Below are positions 36,135 to 44,861 of a stretch of DNA of 64,000 nucleotides, one piece after another. Within the stretch, counting starts at the first letter, position 1. Every line of letters starts with the position of its first letter. Under the pieces are notes generated by a model, which was given only the letters and a program-made list of their open reading frames with translations, made no database searches and was not told where the DNA came from. Made by a program: the position numbers and the translations under genes. This DNA comes from Promicromonospora panici (GTDB lineage Bacteria > Actinomycetota > Actinomycetes > Actinomycetales > Cellulomonadaceae). Location of the stretch: contig NZ_UWYY01000028.1 in NCBI RefSeq assembly GCF_900608595.1, forward strand, positions 17,619 to 81,618, in the 5' to 3' direction.

Positions 36135-37492
36135 TGCCGGGGGCCGGGCGGGAGTCAGGGCGGGCCTCGTCGGGCGGACGCTGGGCCGGCGTCTCGCTGC
36201 GCCTGCGGATCACCGCCCTCGCCACGGCGGTCACCCTGGTGTGCCTGCTGGGCCTCGCGATGGCCGCGGGCCGGGGCCTCGTACCGCTGCTGACCGACGC
36301 CGTGGACGACGAGCTCCAGACGGCGCTGAGCGGCGCCACCAGCGACGTCGTCGCGGGCCGGACCCCCGCCTCCCCTGACGGCCTGGAGGTGCGGGTGCTG
36401 GACACCGCGGGCGGTCCCACCGCCGACGACGGCGCGCCGCCGGCCCTGACGCGCGACCAGGTGCGCGCCCTCAAGGCCGGCACCCCGGTCACCGCGGGCG
36501 ACCCGCAGCCGGTCCGCTGGCACGGCACCGTCGCCACCGCGCCCGACGGTAGCCAGCGGCTGGTCGTCGTCGGGACGGGCCTCGTCGGGCAGAACGCCGC
36601 CAAGGCCTCGGGCAGCCGGTGGCTTCTCGTCACCGCGCTCGTCGGGACCGGCGTGGCCGGGGTGGCGATCTGGTTCGCCGTCCGGTCGGCGCTGCTCCCG
36701 GTCGCCCGGATGCGGCAGTCCGTCCGCCGTCTGGCCCCCGGCGAACGCGTAGCGGTGCCCGACGCCGCGGCGGGCGAGCTGCGCGCCCTCGCCGACGACT
36801 TCAACGTGCTGCTGGACCGGCAGGACGCCACGACCGAGCGGCTGCGGCGGTTCACGGGTGACGCGGCGCACGAGCTGCGGTCCCCCGTGGCGTCCATCCG
36901 CGTGCAGTCGGAGGTCGCCGTGGCCAACCCCGACCCGCAGGTCTCTCAGGAGGTGCACGCCGACGTCCTGGCGGACGCCGAGCGGCTGTCGGCGTTGCTC
37001 GACGGGCTGCTGGCACTCGCGCGCTCGGACGCCGGGGAGCTGCCGCCGGCGGACTCCGTCGACCTGGTCGACGAGGTGCGCGCGGCGGTGGCGCGGGCCG
37101 CGGAGCAGCCGGTGCCGATCGTGGTCAACGCCATGACCGGCCAGGCCTGGGCGTCCGCGGCGCAGACCGAGATCCAGCTCGTCCTCGACAACCTGCTGCG
37201 CAACGCCTGCAGGTACACCCGCACGCGGGTCGTGGTGTCGGTCCTCGCGGGCCGCTCGGACGTCCGGGTGCTGGTCGACGACGACGGCCCGGGCGTCCGG
37301 CCGGAGCACCGGGCAAAGGTCTTCGACCGCTTCTACCGGGTCTCCGACGACCGCGCGCGTTCGTCGGGCGGCGCCGGGCTCGGCCTGGCGCTGGTCGCCG
37401 AGCTCGTGCGCCGCCGAGGCGGCCGGGTCGCCGTCGGCGAGTCGCCCGACGGCGGCGCCCGGTTCACCGTCGCGTGGCCCCGGGCCGGGTGA
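36134..37492 (+). CDS. sensor histidine kinase
   Basis: 452 residues. Two membrane helices (about 25-48 and 160-182) flank a periplasmic domain of about 110 residues. A HAMP domain follows, then the H-box FTGDAAHELRSPVASIR (His about residue 254), N-box LDNLLRNACRYT, G1 DDDGPGVRP and G2 GGAGLGLALV. The GTG at 36134 overlaps the response regulator stop by one base. The pair probably controls the divergent LolA-like/ABC operon. Confidence 0.9.
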   Translation: MPGAGRESGRASSGGRWAGVSLRLRITALATAVTLVCLLGLAMAAGRGLVPLLTDAVDDELQTALSGATSDVVAGRTPASPDGLEVRVLDTAGGPTADDGAPPALTRDQVRALKAGTPVTAGDPQPVRWHGTVATAPDGSQRLVVVGTGLVGQNAAKASGSRWLLVTALVGTGVAGVAIWFAVRSALLPVARMRQSVRRLAPGERVAVPDAAAGELRALADDFNVLLDRQDATTERLRRFTGDAAHELRSPVASIRVQSEVAVANPDPQVSQEVHADVLADAERLSALLDGLLALARSDAGELPPADSVDLVDEVRAAVARAAEQPVPIVVNAMTGQAWASAAQTEIQLVLDNLLRNACRYTRTRVVVSVLAGRSDVRVLVDDDGPGVRPEHRAKVFDRFYRVSDDRARSSGGAGLGLALVAELVRRRGGRVAVGESPDGGARFTVAWPRAG

Positions 37493-37539
37493 GGACCGAT
37501 GTCACAGGGCATCCGCCCGGAAGGGCCCGGCGGGAGAGA

Positions 37540-37545
37540 TAGCGT
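37540..37545 (+). promoter_or_regulatory. -10 element of leaderless TSUP permease gene
   Basis: TAGCGT, 6 nt before the GTG at 37552. Confidence 0.5.
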
Positions 37546-37551
37546 GGCCGC

Positions 37552-38298
37552 GTGGAGACGACGGCCCTGATCGCAGCCTGCGTCGCCGTCGTACTCGGGG
37601 CCGGGCTGCAGCGGGTCGCCGGGATGGGCCTGGGCCTGGTGGCCGCGCCGGTGCTCACGGTGTTCCTGGGCGCTTCGGTGGGCGTGCTGGTCAGCAACGT
37701 GGCCGCGATCGTCACGGCCCTGCTCATCCTGCGGGCGCTGCGGGACCGGGTGGACTGGCGGCGGGTCGTCACGATCCTGCCGCTGATGCTCGTGGGCTCG
37801 GTGCTCGGCGCGCTGACGGTGCGCGAGGCCGACACGGCGTGGCTCGACGTGATCGTGGGCGGGTCGGTGCTGGTCGCGCTGGCGGCGTCGGCCCTGTTGC
37901 GCCGTCGGGTGCGGATCAAGGGCCGGTCGGTCGCGATCGCGACCGGACTGGCTGCCGGCTTCATGAACACCACGTCCGGCGTGGCGGCGCCCGCGTGGAC
38001 GGCGTACGCGCTGGCCACCCGCTGGGACCACCGGTCGTTCGCCGCGACCCTGCAGCCGCTGCTCGTCGTCATGAACGCCATGTCGGTGGCCACCAAGCTC
38101 GGCCTCGGCGCGATCCCGGCCGGCTCCGCTCCCGCGTGGTGGGTCTGGCCGGTGCTCCTGGGCGCGGTGCTCGCCGGGGTGGCGCTCGGCGCCGTCCTGG
38201 CCCGGCGCGTGCCGACGCGCGTCGCGTCCCGCATAGCGCTGACCGTCGCGGTAGCAGGCGCGATAACGGCCCTGACAAGAGGCCTCCTCACCCTCTGA
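37552..38298 (+). CDS. TauE/SafE (TSUP) family membrane permease
   Basis: 248 residues with seven to eight membrane helices in two repeated halves. The first half opens with QRVAGMGLGLVAAPVL and the second with GLAAGFMNTTSGVAAPAW, the internal repeat typical of TSUP permeases, which export organosulfonates, sulfite or related anions. GTG start at 37552. It is convergent with tctA, with 10 nt between stops. Substrate unknown. Confidence 0.78.
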   Translation: METTALIAACVAVVLGAGLQRVAGMGLGLVAAPVLTVFLGASVGVLVSNVAAIVTALLILRALRDRVDWRRVVTILPLMLVGSVLGALTVREADTAWLDVIVGGSVLVALAASALLRRRVRIKGRSVAIATGLAAGFMNTTSGVAAPAWTAYALATRWDHRSFAATLQPLLVVMNAMSVATKLGLGAIPAGSAPAWWVWPVLLGAVLAGVALGAVLARRVPTRVASRIALTVAVAGAITALTRGLLTL

Positions 38299-38308
38299 CC
38301 TCGTGGGA

Positions 38309-39817
38309 TCACTCGTCTTCCGCGAAGACGACGTCTCGCTTGCGGCGGATCATCGGGAGCACCGCCAGCACCAGCGCGATCACGGCGAGCCCGAGCAGCA
38401 CGGCCGAGATGGGCCGCGTCACGAACACCGTGGGATCGCCCCGCGAGATGAGCAGGGCACGGCGCAGGTTCTCCTCGAGCAGCGGTCCCAGCACGAATCC
38501 GAGCAGCAGCGGCGCGGGCTCGCACCCGGTCCGCACCAGCACGAAGCCGAGCACGCCGAAGACCGCCACGGCCATCACCTGGTACGGGTTCTGCCCCAGC
38601 GAGTAGGTCCCGATGCAGGCGAACACCACGATGACCGGGAACAGCACCGAGTACGGCACGGTCAGCATGCGCACCCACATGCCGATCAGCGGCAGGTTGA
38701 GCAGCACCAGCAGCACGTTGCCGACCCACATCGACGCGATCAGGCCCCAGACCAGAGCGGGCTGTGCCGTCATGACGTCGGGACCAGGCGTGATGCCCTG
38801 CACGATGAACGCGCTGAACATCAGCGCCATCACCGGGTGCGCCGGGAGGCCCAGCGTCAGCAGCGGGATGAACGACGTCTGTGCCGCCGCGTTGTTCGCC
38901 GACTCCGGCCCGGCCACGCCCTCGATCGCGCCGTGCCCGAACTCGGCGGGGTTCCGCGAGACCCGCTTCTCCACCGAGTACGACGCGTACGAGGCGAGCA
39001 CGTGCCCGCCGCCCGGCAGCACGCCCAGCAGCGACCCGAGCCCGGTCGCGCGGATCACCGGGCCGACGATCCGCCGCAGCTCCGCCCGGCTGGGCCACAG
39101 GTTCGACACGCGGCTGACCATGCGGGTCCTGGAGCGGGGGTCGTGCAGGTTGCGCAGGATCTCGGCGATGCCGAAGACGCCGACGGCGACCGCTACGAAA
39201 TCCAGTCCCTGATACAGCTCGCGGACGCCGAACGTGAAGCGCGGCGTGCCGGTGGCCAGGTCCTGGCCCATCGTGCTGAGCAGGATGCCCAGCACGATCA
39301 TCGCGAGCGCCTTGAGCGTGGACCCGCTCGCCAGCGCGATCGACGCGATGAGGCCCAGGACCACCAGCGAGAAGTACTCGGCGGCGCCGAACGACAGGGC
39401 GGCCCGGGCCAGGGGCGGGGCCGCGGCGGCGAGTACCAGGGTCGCCACCGTGCCGGCGAAGAACGAGCCGAGCGCCGCCACCGCGAGCGCCACGCCGGCC
39501 CGTCCGGCACGCGCCATCTGGTGCCCGTCGATCGCCGTCACCGCCGCCGACGACTCCCCCGGCAGGTTGAGCAGGATCGCCGTCGTCGAGCCGCCGTACT
39601 GGGCGCCGTAGTAGATGCCGGCGAGCATGATGAGCGCGGACGTCGGGTCGTCGAACCCGAAGGTGATCGGCAGCAGCAGCGCGATGGTCGCCGTCGGGCC
39701 GATGCCGGGCAGCACGCCGACGGCGGTGCCGAGCGCGACGCCGAGCAGGCAGAACATGACGTTGTGCCACTGGAGCGCCTCGGAGAACCCGAGCGCGAGG
39801 TTGTCGAACAGGTCCAT
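38309..39817 (-). CDS. tctA: tripartite tricarboxylate transporter permease TctA
   Basis: Large membrane subunit of a TTT-family transporter, 502 residues and about 12 helices. Diagnostic motifs are GVLPGIGPTATIALLLPIT (about 34-52), IYYGAQYGGSTTAILLNLPG (about 69-88) and the second-half GVLPGGGHVLASY. It works with the small membrane subunit TctB and binding protein TctC for cation-driven uptake of carboxylates. It begins 9 nt after the tctB stop. Confidence 0.9.
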   Translation of the reverse strand: MDLFDNLALGFSEALQWHNVMFCLLGVALGTAVGVLPGIGPTATIALLLPITFGFDDPTSALIMLAGIYYGAQYGGSTTAILLNLPGESSAAVTAIDGHQMARAGRAGVALAVAALGSFFAGTVATLVLAAAAPPLARAALSFGAAEYFSLVVLGLIASIALASGSTLKALAMIVLGILLSTMGQDLATGTPRFTFGVRELYQGLDFVAVAVGVFGIAEILRNLHDPRSRTRMVSRVSNLWPSRAELRRIVGPVIRATGLGSLLGVLPGGGHVLASYASYSVEKRVSRNPAEFGHGAIEGVAGPESANNAAAQTSFIPLLTLGLPAHPVMALMFSAFIVQGITPGPDVMTAQPALVWGLIASMWVGNVLLVLLNLPLIGMWVRMLTVPYSVLFPVIVVFACIGTYSLGQNPYQVMAVAVFGVLGFVLVRTGCEPAPLLLGFVLGPLLEENLRRALLISRGDPTVFVTRPISAVLLGLAVIALVLAVLPMIRRKRDVVFAEDE

Positions 39818-39826
39818 GTCGTGCCC

Positions 39827-40363
39827 TTACCCGCCGAGCCAGTCGCCGAACAGCGCGAGGCGCAGCTGCAGCAGGACGACGAAGATGATCCAGCTCGCGA
39901 CCGTCAGGCCGGCGGCGATGACCAGTGCGCGCAGCGGCTTGGTCCCCGGCCGGGCCAGTGCCGCGAGCAGCCCGGTGCCGAACGTCGCCGGCAGCAGCCC
40001 GAGGCCGTCGACCGTGAAGGCGAAGAACGTGACGGCGGCGAACACCGCGACGGTCGGGCGCCACTGGATCCCGGCGAGGGGGCGTGGGTCGGGTGCGTCG
40101 GCGTCGGGCACGACGGCGTCCGAGACCTCGCCCCCGGGCGCCTCGCCGGGTGCGGGGTCCGGCGCGACGTACGCCTTCACGACCGTGGCGAGGCCGAGCG
40201 CCGCGAGCACCAGGCCCAGCGCGAGCGGCATGTACCCGGGCCCCATCTCGAGGAGGGAGCCGAGGTCGTAGCCGAGCGCGCCGATCGAGAAGGCCGCACC
40301 GAGGCCCACGAAGATCAGGCCCGCGACGAGGTCGCTCGTCGAGCGGGGCCGGAGAGTGCCGAT
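39827..40363 (-). CDS. tctB: tripartite tricarboxylate transporter TctB; apparent ATC start
   Basis: Small four-helix TTT subunit. Between tctC and the first in-frame GTG (40309) the frame encodes GTLRPRSTSDLVAGLIFV, which matches the usual TctB N-terminus (DLVAGL... before helix 1). Starting at GTG 40309 would cut into helix 1. The only codon at a proper distance from the strong GGGAGG site (40369-40374) is ATC at 40363, 5 nt away. Thus either an AUC start is used, the base is a variant or error, or translation begins inefficiently inside. A charged Pro/Asp linker (about 70-95) separates helices 2 and 3. Confidence 0.7.
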   Translation of the reverse strand: MGTLRPRSTSDLVAGLIFVGLGAAFSIGALGYDLGSLLEMGPGYMPLALGLVLAALGLATVVKAYVAPDPAPGEAPGGEVSDAVVPDADAPDPRPLAGIQWRPTVAVFAAVTFFAFTVDGLGLLPATFGTGLLAALARPGTKPLRALVIAAGLTVASWIIFVVLLQLRLALFGDWLGG

Positions 40364-40364
40364 G

Positions 40365-41363
40365 TCAGCCTCCCTGGCTGGCGCCGATGATGTCGCCCCA
40401 GGTCGCGGTCTGCTCCTCGAGGAGCGCGGCGTGTGCCTCGGGGGTGGCCTGGTCCTCGCTGACGGGTGCCGTGCCGAGGTCGGCCATCTGGTCGATGACG
40501 GTCTCGTCGGCCAGGGCGACCTGGAGGGACTCGGTGAGCCGGGTGACCACCTCGTCCGGCGTCTCGGCCGGGACGTACAGGCCGTGCCACACGCTGACGG
40601 CGATGTCTTCCTGGCCGCCCTCGGCGGTGGTGGGCAGGTCGGGCAGCGCCTCGATGCGCTCCGGCGTCGTGACGGCGTAGGCCTTGACCTCGCCGGCGGT
40701 GATCTGGCCGGTCGTGTTGGTGGTCTGGTCGCACATGAAGTCGACCTGGCCGCCGACCAGCTCGGCCATGGCGGGGCCGGTGCCGTCGTACGGGACGGCG
40801 GTGAGGTCGACGCCGAGGGCGTCCGTCAGGAGCAGGCCGCACAGGTTGGACGCGGAGCCCTCGCCGGCGTGCGCCATCGTCACCGTGTCGGCGTTCTCCT
40901 CGATGTAGGTCACGAACTCCTCGAACGTCTCCGGCTCGAAGTCGGAGCGCGCGATGATCGTCATCGGCACCTCGGTGACCAGGCCCACCGGCTTGAAGTC
41001 GGCGATCGGGTCGTAGGCGAGGTCGTCGTAGAGCGCGGGGGCGGTGGACATGCCGATGTGGTGCATGAGCACGGTGTAGCCATCGGCCTCGGCGGTGGCC
41101 GCCTGGCCGGCGCCGACGGTGCCGCCCGCGCCGTCGACGTTCTGGACGACGAGCTGCACGCCCAGGTCGTCCGACATGGGCTCGGCGATCATGCGGGTCA
41201 CGGTGTCGGTGGGGCCGCCCGCGGAGAACGGCACGATGATGTCGATGTCGTCCTCGGGGTAGCTGGCGGGGTCAGCACCCGAGCTGCAGGCGGCCAGGAT
41301 GAGGCTGAGGCCGGCCAGCGCAGCACTGTACGCGGCCACCTTCCGGGGTCCGGCGGGGGTCAT
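40365..41363 (-). CDS. tctC: tripartite tricarboxylate transporter substrate-binding lipoprotein TctC
   Basis: 332 residues. The signal peptide ends in the lipobox ILAAC (Cys about 26). The Bug/TctC fold follows with the ligand-loop IIVPFSAGGPTDTVTRMIAE and the second conserved loop AGEGSASNLCGLLL. It would capture a carboxylate outside the cell and deliver it to TctAB. The ATG at 41363 has GGAGACGGAC upstream. First gene of the tctCBA operon; a near-CRP site lies about 100 nt upstream. Confidence 0.9.
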   Translation of the reverse strand: MTPAGPRKVAAYSAALAGLSLILAACSSGADPASYPEDDIDIIVPFSAGGPTDTVTRMIAEPMSDDLGVQLVVQNVDGAGGTVGAGQAATAEADGYTVLMHHIGMSTAPALYDDLAYDPIADFKPVGLVTEVPMTIIARSDFEPETFEEFVTYIEENADTVTMAHAGEGSASNLCGLLLTDALGVDLTAVPYDGTGPAMAELVGGQVDFMCDQTTNTTGQITAGEVKAYAVTTPERIEALPDLPTTAEGGQEDIAVSVWHGLYVPAETPDEVVTRLTESLQVALADETVIDQMADLGTAPVSEDQATPEAHAALLEEQTATWGDIIGASQGG

Positions 41364-41460
41364 GTCCGTCTCCGATCATCGTCGATCCGGCAGAGGTTGA
41401 TCCGTTGCGACCTGCCGCGATAACGCCAACAGGCCGAGACCGTGACAGTACCTCCGCGCA

Positions 41461-41476
41461 TGTGACGGCCGCCACA
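41461..41476. promoter_or_regulatory. possible CRP/GlxR-type site upstream of tctC
   Basis: TGTGACGGCCGCCACA differs from TGTGA-N6-TCACA at one base. It lies 98 nt upstream of the tctC start, which would fit catabolite control of carboxylate uptake. Confidence 0.3.
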
Positions 41477-41506
41477 AAGCGGGCGCGGCTTGACCGAACG
41501 GTGACC

Positions 41507-44500
41507 TCAGCCGACCGGCTCCGCAGCGGACGGCTCGTCCCAGAACCGCGTGCGCAGGAACGTCCCCGTCGACGTCGCCGCCGTGCTGTTCGCGGTGGCG
41601 GTGACGCCGGCGTCCAGCCGGGCGTCGGGTGTGGCCAGCGGCGCGGTCCCGACCTGTGCCCACGGCTGCTCGGGCGAGGTGCGGTAGTAGCCCGTCATCG
41701 TGGTCTCGGAGGTCCGCTCGAGGCGGAGGTGGACGGGCGCCGTCGCGAGCGCGGTCTTGCTGCCCTCGCTGTCGAGCCAGCCGTCGCCGTTCGTGTCCCA
41801 CTGCAGGTACGCGCCCGACGGGCTGGTCACGAGGTCGACGTACCCGTCGGCGCTCCCCTTGCCGGCGACCGACAGGTCGTTGCGGACGACGAGTCCGGCG
41901 CGCGGGTCGCCGCTGCCCCCGCGGTCCAGGTCCGCCACGTAGGTCTCGACGGACCCGCCGACCGGGAGCCGGTCGGCCTGGTAGACGACGCTGAGGTTGT
42001 CCTTGTTCGTCCACAGGCCGTCGTCCGAGTCGCTGATGCGGAACGAGGCGTCCGTTCCCTCGCAGAAGGACGCCGGGCGGGTGGCCAGCGCGGCCGAGGC
42101 CCACGGAGCGCTCACCTCGTCGTCGGCGCACCCGGAGGCGGTGAACCGGACCGTGTACGTCCGCGTCGTGTGCCCGTCAGGCGCGGTGACCGTGACGCGC
42201 GCGGACGTCTGGTCGGCGTCGACCGCCACGGTCGCGTCGTCCTGCACCGGGTCCGCGGCCACCTCGGGGACCGGGCCCCACGGCCCGGACTCGACCTGGT
42301 ACCCGACGGTGCCGGCCTCGAAGCCGGGGACGGCGACGCCGTCGACCGCGAGACCCGCCAGCCGGGCGTCGCTGCCGGGGTGCAGGACCCGCACGAGGTA
42401 GACCCGCTCGGCGACCGGATCGCCGCCCTCGCCAGCCGTCACGGTCACGTACGCCCACGGCCGCTCCGCGGTGGCGGGGTCGACAGTGACCGTGGCGGCG
42501 GGATCGCTCGCGGTTCCCGTGACGACCGGCGCCGGGTCGTCGGCCAGGACCGTGTGGTCCCAGCTCGCCGGGTCGAAGCCGTCGACGGGCTCGCCGTCCA
42601 CGGTCAGGGTCGCGAGGTCGGTCGCCGACGTCGGTGCGAGCCCGAGGACCTCCACCTCGGAGACCGCCTGCCACGTGACCGTCTCGGTCGTCAGACGCAC
42701 GCGGACGGCGGTCGTGGGCGGGACCGCCGAGGTGTCCAGCCGGACCACCGGCGCGGGTCCGGAGGCGTCCTGCGCGACGTCGGCCGCGACGTCCGTCGTC
42801 TGCCAGTCGCCGTTGGTGTCCTGGTACTCGACCGCGATCCGCGACGGCCACGTCGCGGTCTGCCCGTCCTTGTAGAGGTGGACCACGATCTCCTGCGGCG
42901 CGCGCAGCTCGGACCACGCGTAGTCGAGCGTGCTGTTCCGCGGGTGGTTGCCCCCGGCCGCCCAGTCGTCCCAGCCCTTGCCGAGGCTACCGTCGACGGT
43001 GCTCGCGGCGAGCTCCTGCCGGAACGACGCCGTGACCGTGGCGCCGGGCGCGAGGTTGTGCACCCCGTGCGCGACCACCTCGACGGTGCGCCGGAACGTC
43101 CGGCCCGCCGTGAAGTCCTCATCAGCGGCGAGCGTTCCCGTGATCGTCTGCGGACCGGCCGACCGGATCACGGTCGGGCTCCACGTCACCGGGACATCGG
43201 TAGCGGCGCCGTTCGCCGTGACCTCGACGGTGTCGGGCAGCACCTCGGACAGGTCGTCGTTGGTGCGGACGGTCGCGGGGAGCCGGTCGTCGGTGACCTC
43301 CCAGATGTAGGGTCCCGCACCCTTGTCGTCCCAGTACTCGTCGGTCCACCCGTCCGCCCAGCGGGCGTCCTCGGAACTGGGGTTGCGCATCTCGAGCCGA
43401 CCGCCCTCGCCGATCGTGATCGGCAGCCAGACATACGTGGAGTCGGCGGCACCGGCGTTCCAGCGGTCGCCCATGTAGACGAACCTGCCGGTGCCCGGGT
43501 CCAGCGGGAAGACGTTCGTGGACTGTGACCCGAAGCTCGTCTTGCGCGAGTCGCCGACCGACAGCAGGCCGTCGCCGCCCTCCGGGATCCTGTTGTAGGC
43601 GACGTTCTCGTGCTCGTCGTCCGGGTCGACCCCGCGGATCCAGGTGCCGAGCATCGAGTCGGCGGTGTAGTAGGTCTCCGGGTTCGGCGACCAGCCCGTC
43701 GCGCCGGACGCGACCGCGTAGTACTTGCCGTCGTGCACGAAGACCGCCGGCGCCTCGAGGACACCGCACCGGCGCACGATGCTGTAGTCCTCACCCGCGA
43801 CGGGAGCGCGCTTGGTGCCGTCGGCCCAGATGCGCGGATACCGCCCGTCGGCCGAGTACTGGATGCCGACCTCGTCGTGGGTCGTCGTCTTCTCGACGTT
43901 CGTGTACTGGTCGTTGAGCCGGGCGATGTAGAGGCTGCGGTTCTCCTCCGACGAGTACACGACGTACGCGGTGCCGTCGGTGTCCTGGAACACCGTCATG
44001 TCACGGGCCTGTCCCGGCACGGCGCTGGGCATGTTGCACGCGGTCTGATAGGTCGGCTCGTTGTAGAGGCGGTATGCGCCTCGCAGCTCGAACGGGCCGG
44101 TCGGCGAGTCGGCGACCGCGACCGCCGCCAAGGACCGGGCGTAGTTGCTGCCGCCGGGTGTGATGCTCCCGTCGGAGTGCCACCACATCACCCATTTCTC
44201 GGTGTCCTCGTTGTAGAGCACCTTCGGCCGCTCGAAGATCGAGTTGAGCTGCGCCGCGCCGTCGGGCGCCGTCGCCTTGACGTTGAGGTAGTAGAAGAGC
44301 TCGTCGATGCGCTCGGTGCGCGGCGTCCCGTCGTCGGCCACCGTGTCGTAGAGCGCGTCGAAGTACTCCGACTCCAGCTCCTCGCGGGACGTGACCGAGC
44401 GCAGCACCACGCCCTCGTTCGTCCAGTTGTACGTGTCGGTCGAGCTGTACAGCGAGACGCCGGGGCTCTCGTAGTAGCCGTTGGACCGGTCCTCGCCGTA

Positions 44501-44812
44501 CCAGTAGTGGACGGTGGTGCCGCCCTCCTCGACGGTGGTGGTGTCACCCGCCTCGACACCGAGCTCCTCGGACGTCCGGGTGACGATCTGGCCACCGTGC
44601 GCCTGGATGTGGCGCCCCTCGGTGTCGTACCAGTGCGGCTGGAAGTATCTGCCCGACGAGGCGCCCGGGTCCGACACGGGCGGATAGGCCTCGTACTCGA
44701 TGGGGTCGGGGATCGTCGGCACGTCGGCGGCGGCGGGCGGGGCCACGCCCGCCGCCAGGGCAAGGATCGCGACGGCTGCCGCAAGTCCGCGACTGGTACG
44801 TCGAATGCTCAT
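41507..44812 (-). CDS. secreted GH43 enzyme, probable exo-beta-1,3-galactanase type, multi-domain
   Basis: 1101 residues. Signal peptide 1-30 (AGVAPPAAA). The N-terminal five-bladed propeller (about 35-430) has AHGGQIVTR and HYWYGEDRSNGYY, as in GH43 subfamily 24 enzymes such as exo-beta-1,3-galactanases. An Ig-like domain (about 450-530), an F5/8C/CBM32-like module (about 535-690), two cadherin-like repeats and a C-terminal jelly-roll-like module (about 900-1095) follow. The ATG at 44812 has GAGGAA upstream. It is 49 nt downstream of the GH16 gene. The pair suggests breakdown of arabinogalactan side chains or backbone. Exact specificity is not provable here. Confidence 0.78.
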   Translation of the reverse strand: MSIRRTSRGLAAAVAILALAAGVAPPAAADVPTIPDPIEYEAYPPVSDPGASSGRYFQPHWYDTEGRHIQAHGGQIVTRTSEELGVEAGDTTTVEEGGTTVHYWYGEDRSNGYYESPGVSLYSSTDTYNWTNEGVVLRSVTSREELESEYFDALYDTVADDGTPRTERIDELFYYLNVKATAPDGAAQLNSIFERPKVLYNEDTEKWVMWWHSDGSITPGGSNYARSLAAVAVADSPTGPFELRGAYRLYNEPTYQTACNMPSAVPGQARDMTVFQDTDGTAYVVYSSEENRSLYIARLNDQYTNVEKTTTHDEVGIQYSADGRYPRIWADGTKRAPVAGEDYSIVRRCGVLEAPAVFVHDGKYYAVASGATGWSPNPETYYTADSMLGTWIRGVDPDDEHENVAYNRIPEGGDGLLSVGDSRKTSFGSQSTNVFPLDPGTGRFVYMGDRWNAGAADSTYVWLPITIGEGGRLEMRNPSSEDARWADGWTDEYWDDKGAGPYIWEVTDDRLPATVRTNDDLSEVLPDTVEVTANGAATDVPVTWSPTVIRSAGPQTITGTLAADEDFTAGRTFRRTVEVVAHGVHNLAPGATVTASFRQELAASTVDGSLGKGWDDWAAGGNHPRNSTLDYAWSELRAPQEIVVHLYKDGQTATWPSRIAVEYQDTNGDWQTTDVAADVAQDASGPAPVVRLDTSAVPPTTAVRVRLTTETVTWQAVSEVEVLGLAPTSATDLATLTVDGEPVDGFDPASWDHTVLADDPAPVVTGTASDPAATVTVDPATAERPWAYVTVTAGEGGDPVAERVYLVRVLHPGSDARLAGLAVDGVAVPGFEAGTVGYQVESGPWGPVPEVAADPVQDDATVAVDADQTSARVTVTAPDGHTTRTYTVRFTASGCADDEVSAPWASAALATRPASFCEGTDASFRISDSDDGLWTNKDNLSVVYQADRLPVGGSVETYVADLDRGGSGDPRAGLVVRNDLSVAGKGSADGYVDLVTSPSGAYLQWDTNGDGWLDSEGSKTALATAPVHLRLERTSETTMTGYYRTSPEQPWAQVGTAPLATPDARLDAGVTATANSTAATSTGTFLRTRFWDEPSAAEPVG

Positions 44813-44861
44813 GGTTCGTTCCTCACGCATCGTTGCGGACTTACGGTCGGACAGCTGCTGC

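Noticed and set aside
37464..40064. Long minus-strand open frame of about 866 codons across the TSUP and tctA genes
   Set aside because: Shadow frame: composition is Arg/Ala-rich without any domain, while TSUP, TctA and TctB carry clear motifs in other frames.
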